In this document: positions 10,684 to 22,914 of the stretch, piece after piece
Position numbering within the stretch: position 1 is the stretch's first letter
Layout: each line of letters starts with the position of its first letter
Source of the DNA: Spiroplasma ixodetis
Lineage (GTDB): Bacteria > Bacillota_I > Bacilli_A > Mycoplasmatales > VBWQ01
NCBI RefSeq assembly: GCF_027923845.1
Contig: NZ_AP026933.1
Coordinates: 930,001 to 994,000 of the forward strand
DNA: 64,000 nt
Reading direction: 5' to 3'
The notes under the pieces: model-generated
What the model saw: only the letters and a program-made list of their open reading frames with translations
Database searches by the model: none
Told to the model about the DNA's origin: nothing
Translations under genes and position numbers: made by a program

Positions 10684-11760
10684 CTACTTTTTTAGTATTA
10701 TCTTCAAATTTTTCTTTTTTGTATTAATAATTCTATTTTTAATTTGTGAAATTTCAGCGTGATCTGTTATTTCATAAAATAAATGATAATAAATATATTT
10801 CAACTCACTAACTTTAATATTTTGTTTTTCAACAAATATTAGAAATTGATAAATTTCATGTAAAAGTTCAAATATTTTATTTTTTTCTTCATTAGTTAAT
10901 ACTTTTTGTTTTAATTCATTTCGAATAATTATTGGTGCTTCTTTAACAAATAGAAAATCATTAATGATATTTTTATAATCTCAATTATAAAATATTTTAA
11001 AATCATCAACTTTGGTTTTAACATCTTTAATATTTTTTAAAATAGTTTTAACATCGTTTTTAACTAAACTTTGAATAAAGACTGCTAATATTAATGCTAA
11101 AGAACTAGCGGGAATAAAGTACTTTAAAACTTGATCAATGTTAATAGCACCCTTAGTAAAATTCAAAATTGAATTTTTTACAATTAAATATAAAACTTCA
11201 AAACCTAAAATAATAAATAATGATCGTTTTTCTATATCTTTTCATCAAGGATTACCAAGAATCTGATTTTTTTCTTCTAATATTTTTTCTAAAATAATAT
11301 AAATAATAAAATAACAAAATCAATAAGTTAAAAGAAATAATGTGGTAAAAACATTAGTAAAACAAAAAATATAAGTAATGTTTCTAGCAACATTTAATAC
11401 TAATAGAGCTTTAAAAATAAAGAAATTATTTTCAAAATTTGAAATTACCTTATATTTATTTTCAATATATTTTTTCATTCAACATCTGATTTGAATAAAT
11501 ATTAAAGTATTACTTGCAATACAACTACTAAAAATAGCAATATATAAATAAGTTTTTAAAGTAATAATAGTTTCATCAGTAATACTAGCATTATTAAAAA
11601 AATCAAATGTTAAAATTTTATTAAAAATACTAATTTTAACTTCTCATAAAATTGCACAAATAATCAAACAAATTGTTAACAATATTCATAAGATCGTCTG
11701 CATCAAATATTTATTGTTAAATCATTTTCAACTTGATTTTAATAATTGATAGTTATTCAT
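10684..11760 (-). CDS. Multi-pass membrane protein, unknown function
   Basis: The 358-aa protein MNNYQLLKSSWKWFNN reads with UGA as Trp. It has about five or six hydrophobic segments, including one near residues 18-36, another near 65-85, a pair around 110-150 and one near 205-230. A hydrophilic C-terminal region follows (NELKQKVLTNEEKNK). The gene lies 54 bp downstream of the DUF3137-like gene in the same orientation, so the two probably form an operon. An IS5 fragment ends 10 bp past its stop. I do not recognise the family. Confidence 0.7.
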
Positions 11761-11814
11761 AATTTTATCTACCTTATTTTTAAATTATTGTAAAGTAATT
11801 TATATAAATTATTA

Positions 11815-12852
11815 TTATAATTGTAAGCTATTAACTCACATTTGTGCTTGCGTTAAATTTAAAATATCTTTACTAATCATTGCTAATAATTTATTAATAA
11901 ACTTTTCAAGATTAGTAGTAGTGGGTAAAACCATCAATTTTACTTTTCCATCATTATATGGATTTTTTCCTAATTCATATTTTCAACTTAATGTTAATTG
12001 TTCATTTTCTATGTGAATAACTGGTAAATCCTTATTTCCTAAACTATAAGCAAATTCATTAAGTAAATTCATTACTTTTGGTTCTAAAATTAATCTTAAT
12101 TTAATTTGATTATCACATTTTACTTCAAATAAATCTTCAAATAAATGTGATTCTAATTGAACTTTCTTTTTACTACGAAATTTTTTTGAAAATATATTAC
12201 GTGGTGTTAATGTCATTGTAAAATTATTATTCCTAATAATAGTTGTGTAATAAACAAAACGTGTATAATAACAAGTAATTTTTTCTGTTTCAATAACTTG
12301 AGCAGCACTATTATATCCAGAACTTGTTTCATACATAACTTTTTGGTTAATGATACTTCCATAGTTAAAATTTTGACCATTAATACTTCCTATCATTACT
12401 TGTTCGCAATAATTATAATAATATTTAGGTTGTTCATCTAAAGGTAAATTACCTTGTGGTTCAATTGTTCAATAATCACTAATAGTTGTTAAATTCATTT
12501 GTGAATTATTATCTTTAATAACTCATTGATAATAGTTAATAATTGGTAATTCTTCTATTAATTTTTCATGAATTTTAGTTTTTAATACAAAACTCTGTAC
12601 TAATAAAAAACATCCAACAATAAATCCAATAATACTAATAATGGTAAATGGTTTTTTAATAAATGATGATTTGTTAATACCAATACTAGCACCAATAGCA
12701 ATTAGAGCAATAATGGTAGTAATAATTCATAAACTAATTCATAAACGATTATTTATTAATTTAATTCATCAATGATTACTACTATTATTATAGTCAGTAT
12801 GAATATTATTAACAATCTCATTTACAACCTTTGTCGATAAATTATGTTTCAT
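11815..12852 (-). CDS. DUF3137-like membrane-anchored protein
   Basis: The 345-aa protein starts at ATG 12850-12852 (MKHNLSTKVVNEIVNNIH). Two transmembrane segments lie near residues 38-56 and 68-86, followed by a soluble domain of about 240 residues. The layout (two N-terminal helices, then a domain with YYNYCEQVMIGSINGQ and a conserved IHIENEQLTLSWKYELG tail) resembles DUF3137 proteins, which are frequent in Spiroplasma. Function is unknown. The family assignment rests on overall layout and recall rather than a profile search. Confidence 0.6.
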
Positions 12853-12915
12853 AATTATTCCATTCTTTTTTAATTCTTAATATAGTTTATAACTAATTTT
12901 GTTTTATAAAAAATA

Positions 12916-12957
12916 GAAAAAGACTAACTATAGATGTAATAATCTATTTAGAAGTCT
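12916..12957 (-). terminator. Rho-independent terminator after the YitT gene
   Basis: On the minus strand, AGACTTCTAAATAGAT pairs imperfectly with ATCTATAGTTAGTCT around a 6-nt loop and is followed by TTTTT. It lies about 45 bp after the YitT stop codon. Confidence 0.75.
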
Positions 12958-13003
12958 AAAAACCTATTATTATAAAACTAATTACATTATAACATATATA
13001 TTA

Positions 13004-14158
13004 TTAGTTTTTTTCTAAAAAATCATTAATTTCAGTAATATTAACAGGTGCATTTTGTGGAGGTTTACCTGCATTACCACCATGCATATATTTTGCAAGA
13101 ACTGCTACCATAAAAACTTTAGGATCGATTCGAACTATTTTTGTTTTAAAAAAATTATATTCTAATAATGACATTGTTGTCATCATCATTTTATATTCAT
13201 TACCTGAATACAAACCTTTCACATTTCAAACATTACCACCACGTAAATAATTATTTCGATAAATATCATTACGGATTTGCTCTAATTCATTAGAAATAAT
13301 AAAGACACTCATCAACATATATTTTGGATAAACTCTATTCATAACAAAAGCTGCTACATAAATATAAACAAGCGTTGACATAAAATAAGGTCTAACTAAA
13401 AAATTATCAACAAGACTAGTTTTCTGTAAAAAAGTTCCATCAAGAATTAAAACAATAACAACAATAATAATATTAGTATTTCTAATAATAGTAGCAATTG
13501 AATATTTACGTTTCATAGAAATATAAGTACTAATAAAATCCATACCACCACTAGATCCACCAGTTTTAAATAAAATACCAATACCAGCACCATAAATTAA
13601 TCCACCTAAAGCAGCAAAAATAAAAGTACGTGGTAAAACTAAGTGCCAATAATCTGTAGTACCTTTTAATGGCTCATTACCTAAAACTTGAAAATTTTTA
13701 AGAACATCAATTGATGTTAACAAAAAGTTAATTCCGTTTTGAAATAACAAATAAATAATAGTATAAAGAGTAAAACGAAATCCAACCTTGAATAATCCTC
13801 AAATAATGATAGGACCATTAATAAGAAAATATACTGGATAAAATCAAAATGCTTGGGTTGTTTCTTGTTCAGTAATACTGCCATTATAAGATAAGGCAAT
13901 AAATTTAGCTATTAATTGTGCAAAAGCTGATAAACCATTAGTATATAAACCAGCACGATTAATAAAATAAAAAAAGGAAACAGTTGTTAAAAAAGCACCA
14001 ATAAAAATTAATAATAAATTTTTGGAAGTTATTTTTCAATTAAAGTTTTTTCATGAAGAATGGATCTCTTGCTTAACACCAATATTTTTAAAAGTAAAGG
14101 CATCAACAATTAACGGTGGCTCTTTATCTTTATTTTTTGCTTCTGAATTATTGGACAT
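13004..14158 (-). CDS. YitT family membrane protein (DUF161/DUF2179)
   Basis: The 384-aa protein has an N-terminal hydrophilic stretch (MSNNSEAKNKDKEPP) followed by several transmembrane segments. The family signature GIGILFKTGGSSGGMDFIS is present about residue 205. A C-terminal cytoplasmic domain of DUF2179 type (MSVFIISNELEQIRNDIY, then YKMMMTTMSLLEYNFFK) ends with IDPKVFMVAVLAKYMHGG. YitT proteins are common in Firmicutes and Mollicutes; their transported substrate is unknown. The start follows AAAAAGGAG and lies 13 bp after the stop of the upstream lipoprotein gene, so the two are probably cotranscribed. Confidence 0.9.
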
Positions 14159-14171
14159 ATTAAACTCCTTT

Positions 14172-15059
14172 TTAACTATTAAATTGAAGTATTGTTGGAA
14201 CATAATTACTATCATCATAAGGCGAAGGTAAAGACATGTCAATTAATGAATCTTGAAAACTAATCACAAAATTAACTTTAAGTTCTAATTTATTAGGACC
14301 AGAACTTGTAACTTTTTGACCATCAATTCCTTTGATATTAATATTAACAGAATTAACATGAGGATTATTATTTAATGCTAAACTTATTCCTTCTTGAACT
14401 AAAGTTTTAGTTTTTTGAGAAAAATCAGCATATGTTTTATCAATATCAGGTTTAGTTTTTTCATCAACACTAATTGGTACTATTTGTTCTGATAATTTAG
14501 TAACATCACTAACACAACTATAAACTATGTAATCGCTTTGTGTATAAGAACATTTTATATTAAAAGTTTTTTTTATGTATTGTTCAACTTTAAAACTTTT
14601 ATCATTATTTACTACTCCAACTTGATAAGTAATATTAATACTAATTCTACCAGTTGAAGCATCAACATCTCAAGTTCTTGATTTTGTTAATTCATCTATT
14701 TTACCATTATCAATCGTAAAATAATAACATTTAGTACCCACTTCTAATTGACTATCAAATCAAGTTGGTTCTTTAATATTTGCTTTATCTAAAATTAATT
14801 TGGCAAATGATTGTGCAAGACTGTTTTCTAATGCTTCATTTTTAATAACTTGTTCTTTTTCAGGTCTTTGACCATCAATAGGAACATCGACTGGTTTTTT
14901 AATACCAACTTTTGACAAAGTTGCTTCTCAACCATTATAATTACCATTAGTAATTGCTTTTAAAATACTATCTTGTTGTTGATCAGAACAAGCTAAAACT
15001 GGCGTTACTATTCCACTACCAAAAGCAATAGTACCCATTAATGTTAAAATTTTTTTCAT
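14172..15059 (-). CDS. Lipoprotein, unknown function
   Basis: The 295-aa protein begins MKKILTLMGTIAFGSGIVTP and then has the lipobox VLAC, so it should be lipid-anchored on the outer face of the membrane. The mature part is hydrophilic. A repeated pattern (NINIKGIDGQKV and KLELKVNFVISFQDS) suggests beta-strands as in other Spiroplasma surface lipoproteins. It is not obviously spiralin. It leads the YitT gene in a likely two-gene operon and is divergent from the gene at 15186 across 126 bp. Confidence 0.8.
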
Positions 15060-15185
15060 AATTATAATCATTCCTTAATTTATAAAATATCATATATAAA
15101 TTGTAACTTATTTTTATTATTTTGCTATACACTATCTTCAAAATCTTTATAACTAATATTAGTTTATATTAAAGGAATTGATAAT

Positions 15186-15795
15186 ATGTTTAAAATTTTA
15201 TATACACTAGTTACTATTTCACTAGTGACTTTTACTAATTTAAGCCAAGTGAAAATAAATAATTATCATCATAAAGAAATAAAATCAGAAAATACTATCC
15301 TAAACGAACAAAGTTTAACCTTAGCTTTTGAAAGTGGAAATTTTTATAATTGAAATGAAAATGATTCAACTAATTCTATTGCTGGTATTTTTACAAATTC
15401 ACAAGCACAATCTTATTTATTAAATAAGGATGGCACATATAATAATTTAGACTTACAAATTAGTAATTTTATTAGATTTGATGATAACTTAGGAATTGCT
15501 ACTTTAAATAATTTTCATAAAAGTGATGATAGTAATTTTATTAATAATTCATTTTTAATGACTAAAAATGGTATTAGTGATGATGCTACTGCCATTGAAA
15601 CTCCAAATCATACTTTTACTAACTTTGGTAATAATATCGTTAGTACCGATATTGGTGCTGACTTAATTAATACAGACGGAAAAGTAACTAACTTAGTTAC
15701 TCCCTATCATTATGGAAAAGGTAAAACTAGTTTTACTACTATAAATGCTACTTTTGGCGTTTTTGTTGGTGGTGATCAAAATTCTTATATTCTAA
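15186..15795 (+). pseudogene. Secreted or surface protein, truncated by IS5
   Basis: ATG 15186 follows AAAGGAATTGATAAT. The product has a signal-like N-terminus (MFKILYTLVTISLVTFTNLS) and then an Asn- and Ser-rich region (NNFHKSDDSNFINN). It ends with FGVFVGGDQNSYIL, after which IS5 terminal sequence supplies a few codons and a stop. The downstream flank is an IS256 fragment, so the true C-terminus is missing. The family is unknown. Confidence 0.65.
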
Positions 15796-16658
15796 GAACC
15801 TGTTTAGAATCTTTTAGAAAATAAGGTAAAATTACTATATATTTTAAAATAAGAGGTATATATGCATAAAAATTATCCAAGTCATGTTACTAAAGAACAA
15901 TTTGAGAACATAAAATCAACTTTAGAAAACAGCAAAAAGAAAACAAAACCAAGAAATTTAGATTTATATGAAGTGTTTTGTGCAGTTTTATATGTATTAA
16001 AAAGTGGTTGTCAATGAAGAATGTTACCAAAAAATTTTCCAAAATGACAAACTGTATATTATTATTTCCAAATTTGAAGTAAAAACAATGATAAAGAACC
16101 TAGTGTATTGCAATTAATTTTAAAAAAAATAGTTAAAAAGATTCGTATTAAGAATCATCGAAAAGAAAAAACTAGTTTTTGTATAATTGATTCGCAAAGT
16201 GTTAAAAATACAGATACTACTGAAAATAAAGGTTATGATGCTGGTAAAAAGATTTCAGGAATAAAACGTCATATTGCAGTTGATACGCAAGGTTTACCAC
16301 ATGCAATTTACATAACTACAGCAGAAAAAACAGATCGTAATAGTGCTATCATAATGATTAAAAGTGAAAAAGAAAATCTTTCTACAGTTCAAAAAATAAT
16401 AGTAGATGCTGGCTATACTGGTGAAAAATTTGCTTCTGCAATCAAAACAATCATAAATGCAAATGTTGAAGTTGTAAAACGTAATGAATTACATTCTTTT
16501 GTAGTACTACCAAAAAGATGAGTTGTAGAACGAAGCTTTGCATGATTAGAAAAATGCAGAAGATTATGAAAAAATTGTGAAAGAAAACTAAATACTAGTT
16601 TACAAATGGTTGTTCTGTCCTTTATTTCAATTTTATTAAAAAGATTCTAAACAGGTTC
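15796..16658 (+). mobile_element. IS5-family element, 863 bp
   Basis: The ends are GAACCTGTTTAGAATC and its inverted copy, with TAA on both sides (15793-15795 and 16659-16661). The left flank is the surface gene and the right flank is internal to IS256, so the matching triplets may be coincidental in a recombined element. Confidence 0.93.
15862..16650 (+). CDS. IS5-family transposase
   Basis: This 262-aa single-frame transposase (MHKNYPSHVTKEQFEN) has an N-terminal helical domain with GCQWRMLPKNFPKW. The DDE core shows CIIDSQSVKNTD, IVDAGYTGE and WVVERSFAWLEKCRR. Trp codons are TGA. The start follows AAGAGGTATAT. The frame is intact. Confidence 0.93.
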
Positions 16659-17681
16659 TAATAAAAACCATTAAATTATCTCAATTTTTATATCAAGATT
16701 TAGTAATTTGAGGATATTGTTTATTTCATTTACTTTCAAACGATTCTAAAGCTTGCATTGCTTGTTCTTCACTACATGCACTATAAATTGGTTTTAAATC
16801 TGCAACTAGACCTTTTCGATGTTTGTATGAAACATATTTTAAACTATTTCTAATTTGATGAACAATGCATAATTGATGTTCTGTTTTAGGATAAACTGAT
16901 TGTATTGCTTCTGACATGCCTGTTAAATTATCACTACAAGCAATAAGAATATCATTTAAGCCACGATTTTTCATTTCTGTGAAATTAGATAATCAAAACT
17001 TAGAACCTTCATTTTCACTAATTCATAATCCTAAAACATCTTTTTTGCCTTCTAAATCAACTCCTAATGCTATATAAACTGATTTGTTAATAATCCGTTT
17101 ATCTTGTCGTACTTTAACTACTATACAATCAAAATAAACAATAGGATAAATACTTTCTAATGGTCGATTTTGTCATGCTTTAACATCATCAATAACATCA
17201 TCAGTAATTTGACTAATAACACTTTCACTAATATCAGCACCATGATATAACTCTTGCAACTGCATTCTAATGTCAGATAATGTCATTCCTTTTGCATACA
17301 AGGAAAGAACTTGTTGATCAAAACCATCAAATCTTCTTTGCCTTTTAGGAACTATTACAGGAGTAAAATTACTATTGCGATCTCTTGGTACATCAATTTC
17401 AATTTTACCTTGTTGAGTTATTAATTTTTTTGAACTTGTACCATTACGAGCATTTTCAGTAGTACTATGTTGATTTTTTCATATCCTAAATAATTTTGCA
17501 TTTCAGAATTCAACATTTTTTCAACTAATCTTTTTGTTAATTCTTTATATAAACCGCCAGGTTTAAAAACTGTTGTTAAATCTTCAGTATTTTCTAGTAA
17601 TAAATCTACTGCTTTTGATATTGGATCATTATTATTAAAGTTATCTTTTTTAGCCATCTGTAACTCACTCTTTCTAGTCAT
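16659..17681 (-). pseudogene. IS256 transposase, truncated and frameshifted
   Basis: It starts at 17681. One T is missing from the run near 17474-17479 compared with 36838-36845, shifting the frame after NYLGYEK. The C-terminal quarter, including the catalytic Glu region, is absent. Confidence 0.88.
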
Positions 17682-17751
17682 TTAATTATATTTACTAGAA
17701 TTAATTAAACATAGTTATTTTTGTAAGTTACACAGATTACTAAACATTTCC
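16659..17751 (-). mobile_element. IS256-family element, 3' truncated
   Basis: The promoter-proximal end (TAAACATTTCC at 17741-17751) is intact, but the other end is replaced by IS5 at CTAATAAAAACC. Confidence 0.92.
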
Positions 17752-17896
17752 GCAATTTTTTATTAGTATTAAAAATGTTGCTATTACTATATTTGATATG
17801 CGTATTAAGCCAATTATAAATAATACTATTGATAGTAATAGTAGTAATAATGGTATTAGTAATACTTTTCAATCTAAACCACGAATTTTAAATTAA
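17752..17896 (+). pseudogene. C-terminal remnant of a duplicated hypothetical gene
   Basis: The sequence corresponds to the last 47 codons of the gene at 30047-30511, including its TAA. The 5' part is replaced by the IS256 copy. Confidence 0.9.
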
Positions 17897-18746
17897 TATT
17901 TTTTTACAATTTAATTTGGCTTTTCTCCCTTTATGTACTATTTTAATTTTATCACATAAATGCTGAGAAAAGCCTATCTACAGACTTCTCCCCACATTTT
18001 TAAATCAAACATAGAATTACAGTTTCAAAACTAGGTATCTTGTTGAATTTATATGCAGCTTCTTTAGCATATAAATGAACATGATGTTTTGCAACTTTGA
18101 TATGTGTTTTAAATGTTCTTCTTATATGTTTTCAAACTGATTCAATTTGGTTGGTATTTACACCAATTTTTGAAACATAGCCATCTTGATGGTTAACTGT
18201 TTCATGCTTAGTGAAAACTGATTTAAAATCGCAATATCCTTTTCAAGAATCAGTATATACAAGACATTTTGAAGAAATGTGGTTTTTTGCAAACTGCAAA
18301 AGATTTTTACTCTTTGCGTTTTTCAATACTTTCACAATTAAATTATTGGTTGTTTTTTGATAAATGCCAACAATCAAGGTTTTATTCACCAAGGATCTTC
18401 CTTGTTTTTTAAAACCCATATGTGAAAGATACATTTCATCAATTTGCACTGTACCTTCAACAATAAATTGAGGTTTTTGTTTTGCAATACGTGTTCTGAT
18501 TTTATGAGTCATTCTTCAAGCAGTTTTCAAAGTCACTCCCAATTCTTTTGCAATATCTGTTGATGGAATTCCATGTTTGGTGTTTATTCATCTAAAGATA
18601 AGATAAAACCAAGATGTTAAAGATGTTTGTGACCTTGAAAATATGGTGCCTGTGAGAATGCTAAATGTTTGATTACATTTTAAACATCTCATTCTTTTTA
18701 AATCAGAAGTATTCAAATTAAAATTAAAACACCTAATACATTTGTT
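17752..18746. repeat. 995-bp duplication shared with 30367-31361
   Basis: Both copies contain the end of the same hypothetical gene, the same intergenic bases and the same IS1595-A insertion point (TTTAATTT). At least one difference is visible (CAGAC at 17981 against CGGAC). The offset is a constant 12615 bp. Confidence 0.9.
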
Positions 18747-18856
18747 TTCTTTCAAATTTGCTATATATGCAAGACATTGCTGTTCAGTTTGAAAAGCATT
18801 GTTGAATTCATTCAGTTTCATTATTCCCTCCACAAGTACATGTGGGGAGAAGTCCG
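17918..18856 (-). mobile_element. IS1595 subtype A, complete
   Basis: This 939-bp copy has the duplication TTTAATTT at 17910-17917 and 18857-18864. Confidence 0.96.
18000..18821 (-). CDS. IS1595-family transposase (subtype A)
   Basis: Intact 273-aa frame, ATG at 18819-18821 preceded by GGAGGGAATA. Confidence 0.9.
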
Positions 18857-19864
18857 TTTAATTTTAGAAAAAAATATCAAAATAAAAACTAAATATTACT
18901 TAATTATAATTAGGTTTTACTGATTAAATATTCCCATATTATCATTTTTATCTCATGATCCAATTCTATTTGTAATAATTTTTATACCTTGACCTTGTGA
19001 TAAAATTTTAAAAAATTGATTAATTTCTTCAAAATGTTCAATTATTATTGAAATTGCTGTAGCATAATCTGATTCTAAAATACCACCAGCAAACCCAGTC
19101 TCATCTTTTTTAGTAAAATCAATAATAATGTTATAAAATAATTTTTGAAAATTACTTTGATTTTCATCATTATATATTTGTTCCATATTCAAAAAAATAT
19201 CATAACTAATTTTTATAATTATTCAATCGTGAGCAGCAAAACGATACGTTACTTGAAATTGATTTTCATCATTGAATGTTTGTTTATTACAAATTTCTTT
19301 AAAATTCATTTCATTAGCTAAGCATTTATAAGGATAATTTTTTTAGCTAATACATAAATATTATCTTTATCATCAAATTTTACATTTGTAATAGATCTTG
19401 CTAATCCTGTCATTTGTTTAAATTCCATTTCATTAGTTAAACACTTATAAATTCCGTTTTTAAATCAAGCATAAGTATTATTATTTTTATCAAATAATAA
19501 AGTACATGGCATGCCTGGTCATCCTAATATACGTTTAAATTCCATTTCATTAGCTAAGCATTTATAAATATGACCATCAGTATCTATTAGATAAATATTA
19601 TTATTTTTATCAATTGATATGCTTCTTGGTGTGTAATTATCTTCTATTGTCATTTTTTTTAATTTCATTTTGTTAGATAGACATTTATAAACACCATAAG
19701 TTTGTGCAACATAAATATTGTTTTCACTATCAAATACTATAGTAATTATCTGAATGTTATTATTATTATTATTATTATTTATTAATAAAATTTCTTTAAA
19801 TCGAGTTTCATTAGCTAAGCATTTATAAAATTTATTATGTAAGTTTAATATATAAATATTATTT

Positions 19865-20805
19865 GGCTTTTCTACCTTTATGTACTATTTTTAAATCTTA
19901 TCACATAAATGCTGAGAAAAGCCTATCTACGAACTTCTCCCCACATTTTTAAATAAAACATAGCATTACAGTTTCAAAACTAGGTATGTTATTGAATTTA
20001 TATGCAGCTTCTTTTGCATATAAATGAATATGATGTTTTGCAACTTTGATATGTGTTTTAAATGTTCTTCGTATATGTTTTCATACTGACTCAATTTGGT
20101 TGGTATTTACACCAGTTTTTGAAACATAGCCATCTTGATGGTTAACTGTTTCATGCTTAGTGAAAACCGATTTCAAATCGCGATATCCTTTTCAAAAATC
20201 AGTATGTACAACACACTTTGAAGAAATGTGGTTTATTGCAAACTGCAAAAGATTTTTACTGTTTGCGTTTTTCAATACTTTCACAATCAGATTGTTGGTT
20301 GTTTTTTCATAAATACCAACAATCAAGGTTTTATTCAACAAGGATCTTCCTTGTTTTTTAAACCCCATATGTGAAAGATACATTTCATCCATTTGCACTA
20401 TGCCTTCAACAATGAATTGAGGTTTTTGTTTAGCAATGGCACTTCGGATTTTATGACCCATTCTTCAAGCTGTTTTCAAGGTCACTCCCAATTCTTTTGC
20501 AACATCAGTTGATGGAATTCCATGTTTGGTGTTTATTCATCTAAAAATGAGATAAAACCAAGATATTAAAGGTGTTTGTGACTTTGAAAATATAGTGCCC
20601 GTGAGAATACTGAATGTTTGATGACATTTCAAACATCTCATTCTTCTTAAATTAGAAGTATTCAAATTAAAACTAGAACACCTACTACATTTGATTTGTT
20701 TCAAACTTGCTATATATGCAAGATATTGTTTTTCAGTTTGAAAAGTATTATTGAACTCATTCAATTTCATTGTTTCCTCCACAAGTACATGTGGGGAGAA
20801 GTTCG
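19865..20805 (-). mobile_element. IS1595 subtype B, complete
   Basis: The duplication TATTATTT occurs at 19857-19864 and 20806-20813. One end reads CTACCTTTATG instead of CTCCCTTTATG. Confidence 0.96.
19949..20770 (-). CDS. IS1595-family transposase (subtype B)
   Basis: Intact 273-aa frame. A Cys near residue 17 is Tyr (EKQYLAYI), outside the zinc-ribbon CxxC pairs. Confidence 0.9.
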
Positions 20806-21076
20806 TATTATTTTTACTATCAACTCTTAGATCAACGCTACTGTTTATAATATTTTTTGTTGGTAAACCATTTAATTCTATAAAACTGTTTTTTCAAATA
20901 AATATTTATAAACAATTGTTGTGTTATTATTTCAGTTTTTACTTAATATATAAATATTTCCAATATTATCAACAGCAAAACGGTATGATTCAATATTATA
21001 GTTATTATTTATTTCTGTTTTATAGTCAATTAAAGTAAATTCATTTTCATTAGCTAAAAGTTTATAAATTATTTTA

Positions 21077-22015
21077 GGCTTTTCTCCCTTTATGTACTAT
21101 TTTAATTTTATCACATAAATGCTGAGAAAAGCCTATCTACGGACTTCTCCCCACATTTTTAAATCAAACATAGCATTACAGTTTCAAAACTAGGTATCTT
21201 GTTGAATTTATATGCAGCTTCTTTAGCATATAAATGAACATGATGTTTTGCAACTTTGATATGTGTTTTAAATGTTCTTCTTATATGTTTTCAAACTGAT
21301 TCAATTTGGTTGGTATTTACACCAATTTTTGAAACATAGCCATCTTGATGGTTAACTGTTTCATGCTTAGTGAAAACTGATTTAAAATCGCAATATCCTT
21401 TTCAAGAATCAGTATATACAAGACATTTTGAAGAAATGTGGTTTTTTGCAAACTGCAAAAGATTTTTACTCTTTGCGTTTTTCAATACTTTCACAATTAA
21501 ATTATTGGTTGTTTTTTGATAAATGCCAACAATCAAGGTTTTATTCACCAAGGATCTTCCTTGTTTTTTAAAACGCATATGTGAAAGATACATTTCATCA
21601 ATTTGCACTGTACCTTCAACAATAAATTGAGGTTTTTGTTTTGCAATACGTGTTCTGATTTTATGAGTCATTCTTCAAGCAGTTTTCAAAGTCACTCCCA
21701 ATTCTTTTACAATATCTGTTGATGGAATTCCATGTTTGGTGTTTATTCATCTAAAGATAAGATAAAACCAAGATGTTAAAGATGTTTGTGACCTTGAAAA
21801 TATGGTGCCTGTGAGAATGCTAAATGTTTGATTACATTTTAAACATCTCATTCTTTTTAAATCAGAAGTATTCAAATTAAAACTAAAACACCTAATACAT
21901 TTGTTTTCTTTCAAATTTGCTATATATGCAAGACATTGCTGTTCAGTTTGAAAAGCATTGTTGAATTCATTCAGTTTCATTATTCCCTCCACAAGTACAT
22001 GTGGGGAGAAGTCCG
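21077..22015 (-). mobile_element. IS1595 subtype A, complete
   Basis: The duplication TTATTTTA occurs at 21069-21076 and 22016-22023, within the surface-protein gene. Confidence 0.96.
21159..21980 (-). CDS. IS1595-family transposase (subtype A)
   Basis: Intact 273-aa frame with a Gly to Arg change right after the first acidic motif (YLSHMRFKK). Confidence 0.9.
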
Positions 22016-22051
22016 TTATTTTATTATGATAATCATTATATTGAGTTGTTA

Positions 22052-22914
22052 GAACCTGTTTAGAATCTTTTTAATAAAATTGAAATAAAGGACAGAACAA
22101 CCATTTGTAAACTAGTATTTAGTTTTCTTTCACAATTTTTTCATAATCTTCTGCATTTTTCTAATCATGCAAAGCTTCGTTCTACAACTCATCTTTTTGG
22201 TAGTACTACAAAAGAATGTAATTCATTACGTTTTACAACTTCAACATTTGCATTTATGATTGTTTTGATTGCAGAAGCAAATTTTTCACCAGTATAGCCA
22301 GCATCTACTATTATTTTTTGAACTGTAGAAAGATTTTCTTTTTCATTTTTAATCATTATGATAGCACTATTACGATCTGTTTTTTCTGCTGTAGTTATGT
22401 AAATTGCATGTGGTAAACCTTGCGTATCAACTGCAATATGACGTTTTATTCCTGAAATCTTTTTACCAGCATCATAACCTTTATTTTCAGTAGTATCTGT
22501 ATTTTTAACACTTTGCGAATCAATTATACAAAAACTAGTTTTTTCTTTTCGATGATTCTTAATACGAATCTTTTTAACTAATTTTTTTAAAATTAATTGC
22601 AATACACTAGGTTCTTTATCATTGTTTTTACTTCAAATTTGGAAATAATAATATACAGTTTGTCATTTTGGAAAATTTTTTGGTAACATTCTTCATTGAC
22701 AACCACTTTTTAATACATATAAAACTGCACAAAACACTTCATATAAATCTAAATTTCTTGGTTTTGTTTTCTTTTTGCTGTTTTCTAAAGTTGATTTTAT
22801 GTTCTCAAATTGTTCTTTAGTAACATGACTTGGATAATTTTTATGCATATATACCTCTTATTTTAAAATATATAGTAATTTTACCTTATTTTCTAAAAGA
22901 TTCTAAACAGGTTC
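22052..22914 (-). mobile_element. IS5-family element, complete
   Basis: It is flanked by TTA on both sides (22049-22051, 22915-22917). Excision joins VYAL to TTQYND in the surface-protein frame. Confidence 0.96.
22060..22848 (-). CDS. IS5-family transposase
   Basis: Intact 262-aa frame. It differs from the other copies by Ser to Asn in IMIKNEKEN. Confidence 0.93.

Noticed and set aside
14172-15059. Spiralin identity for the lipoprotein
   Set aside because: It has the lipoprotein signal but lacks recognisable spiralin sequence, so no gene name is given.
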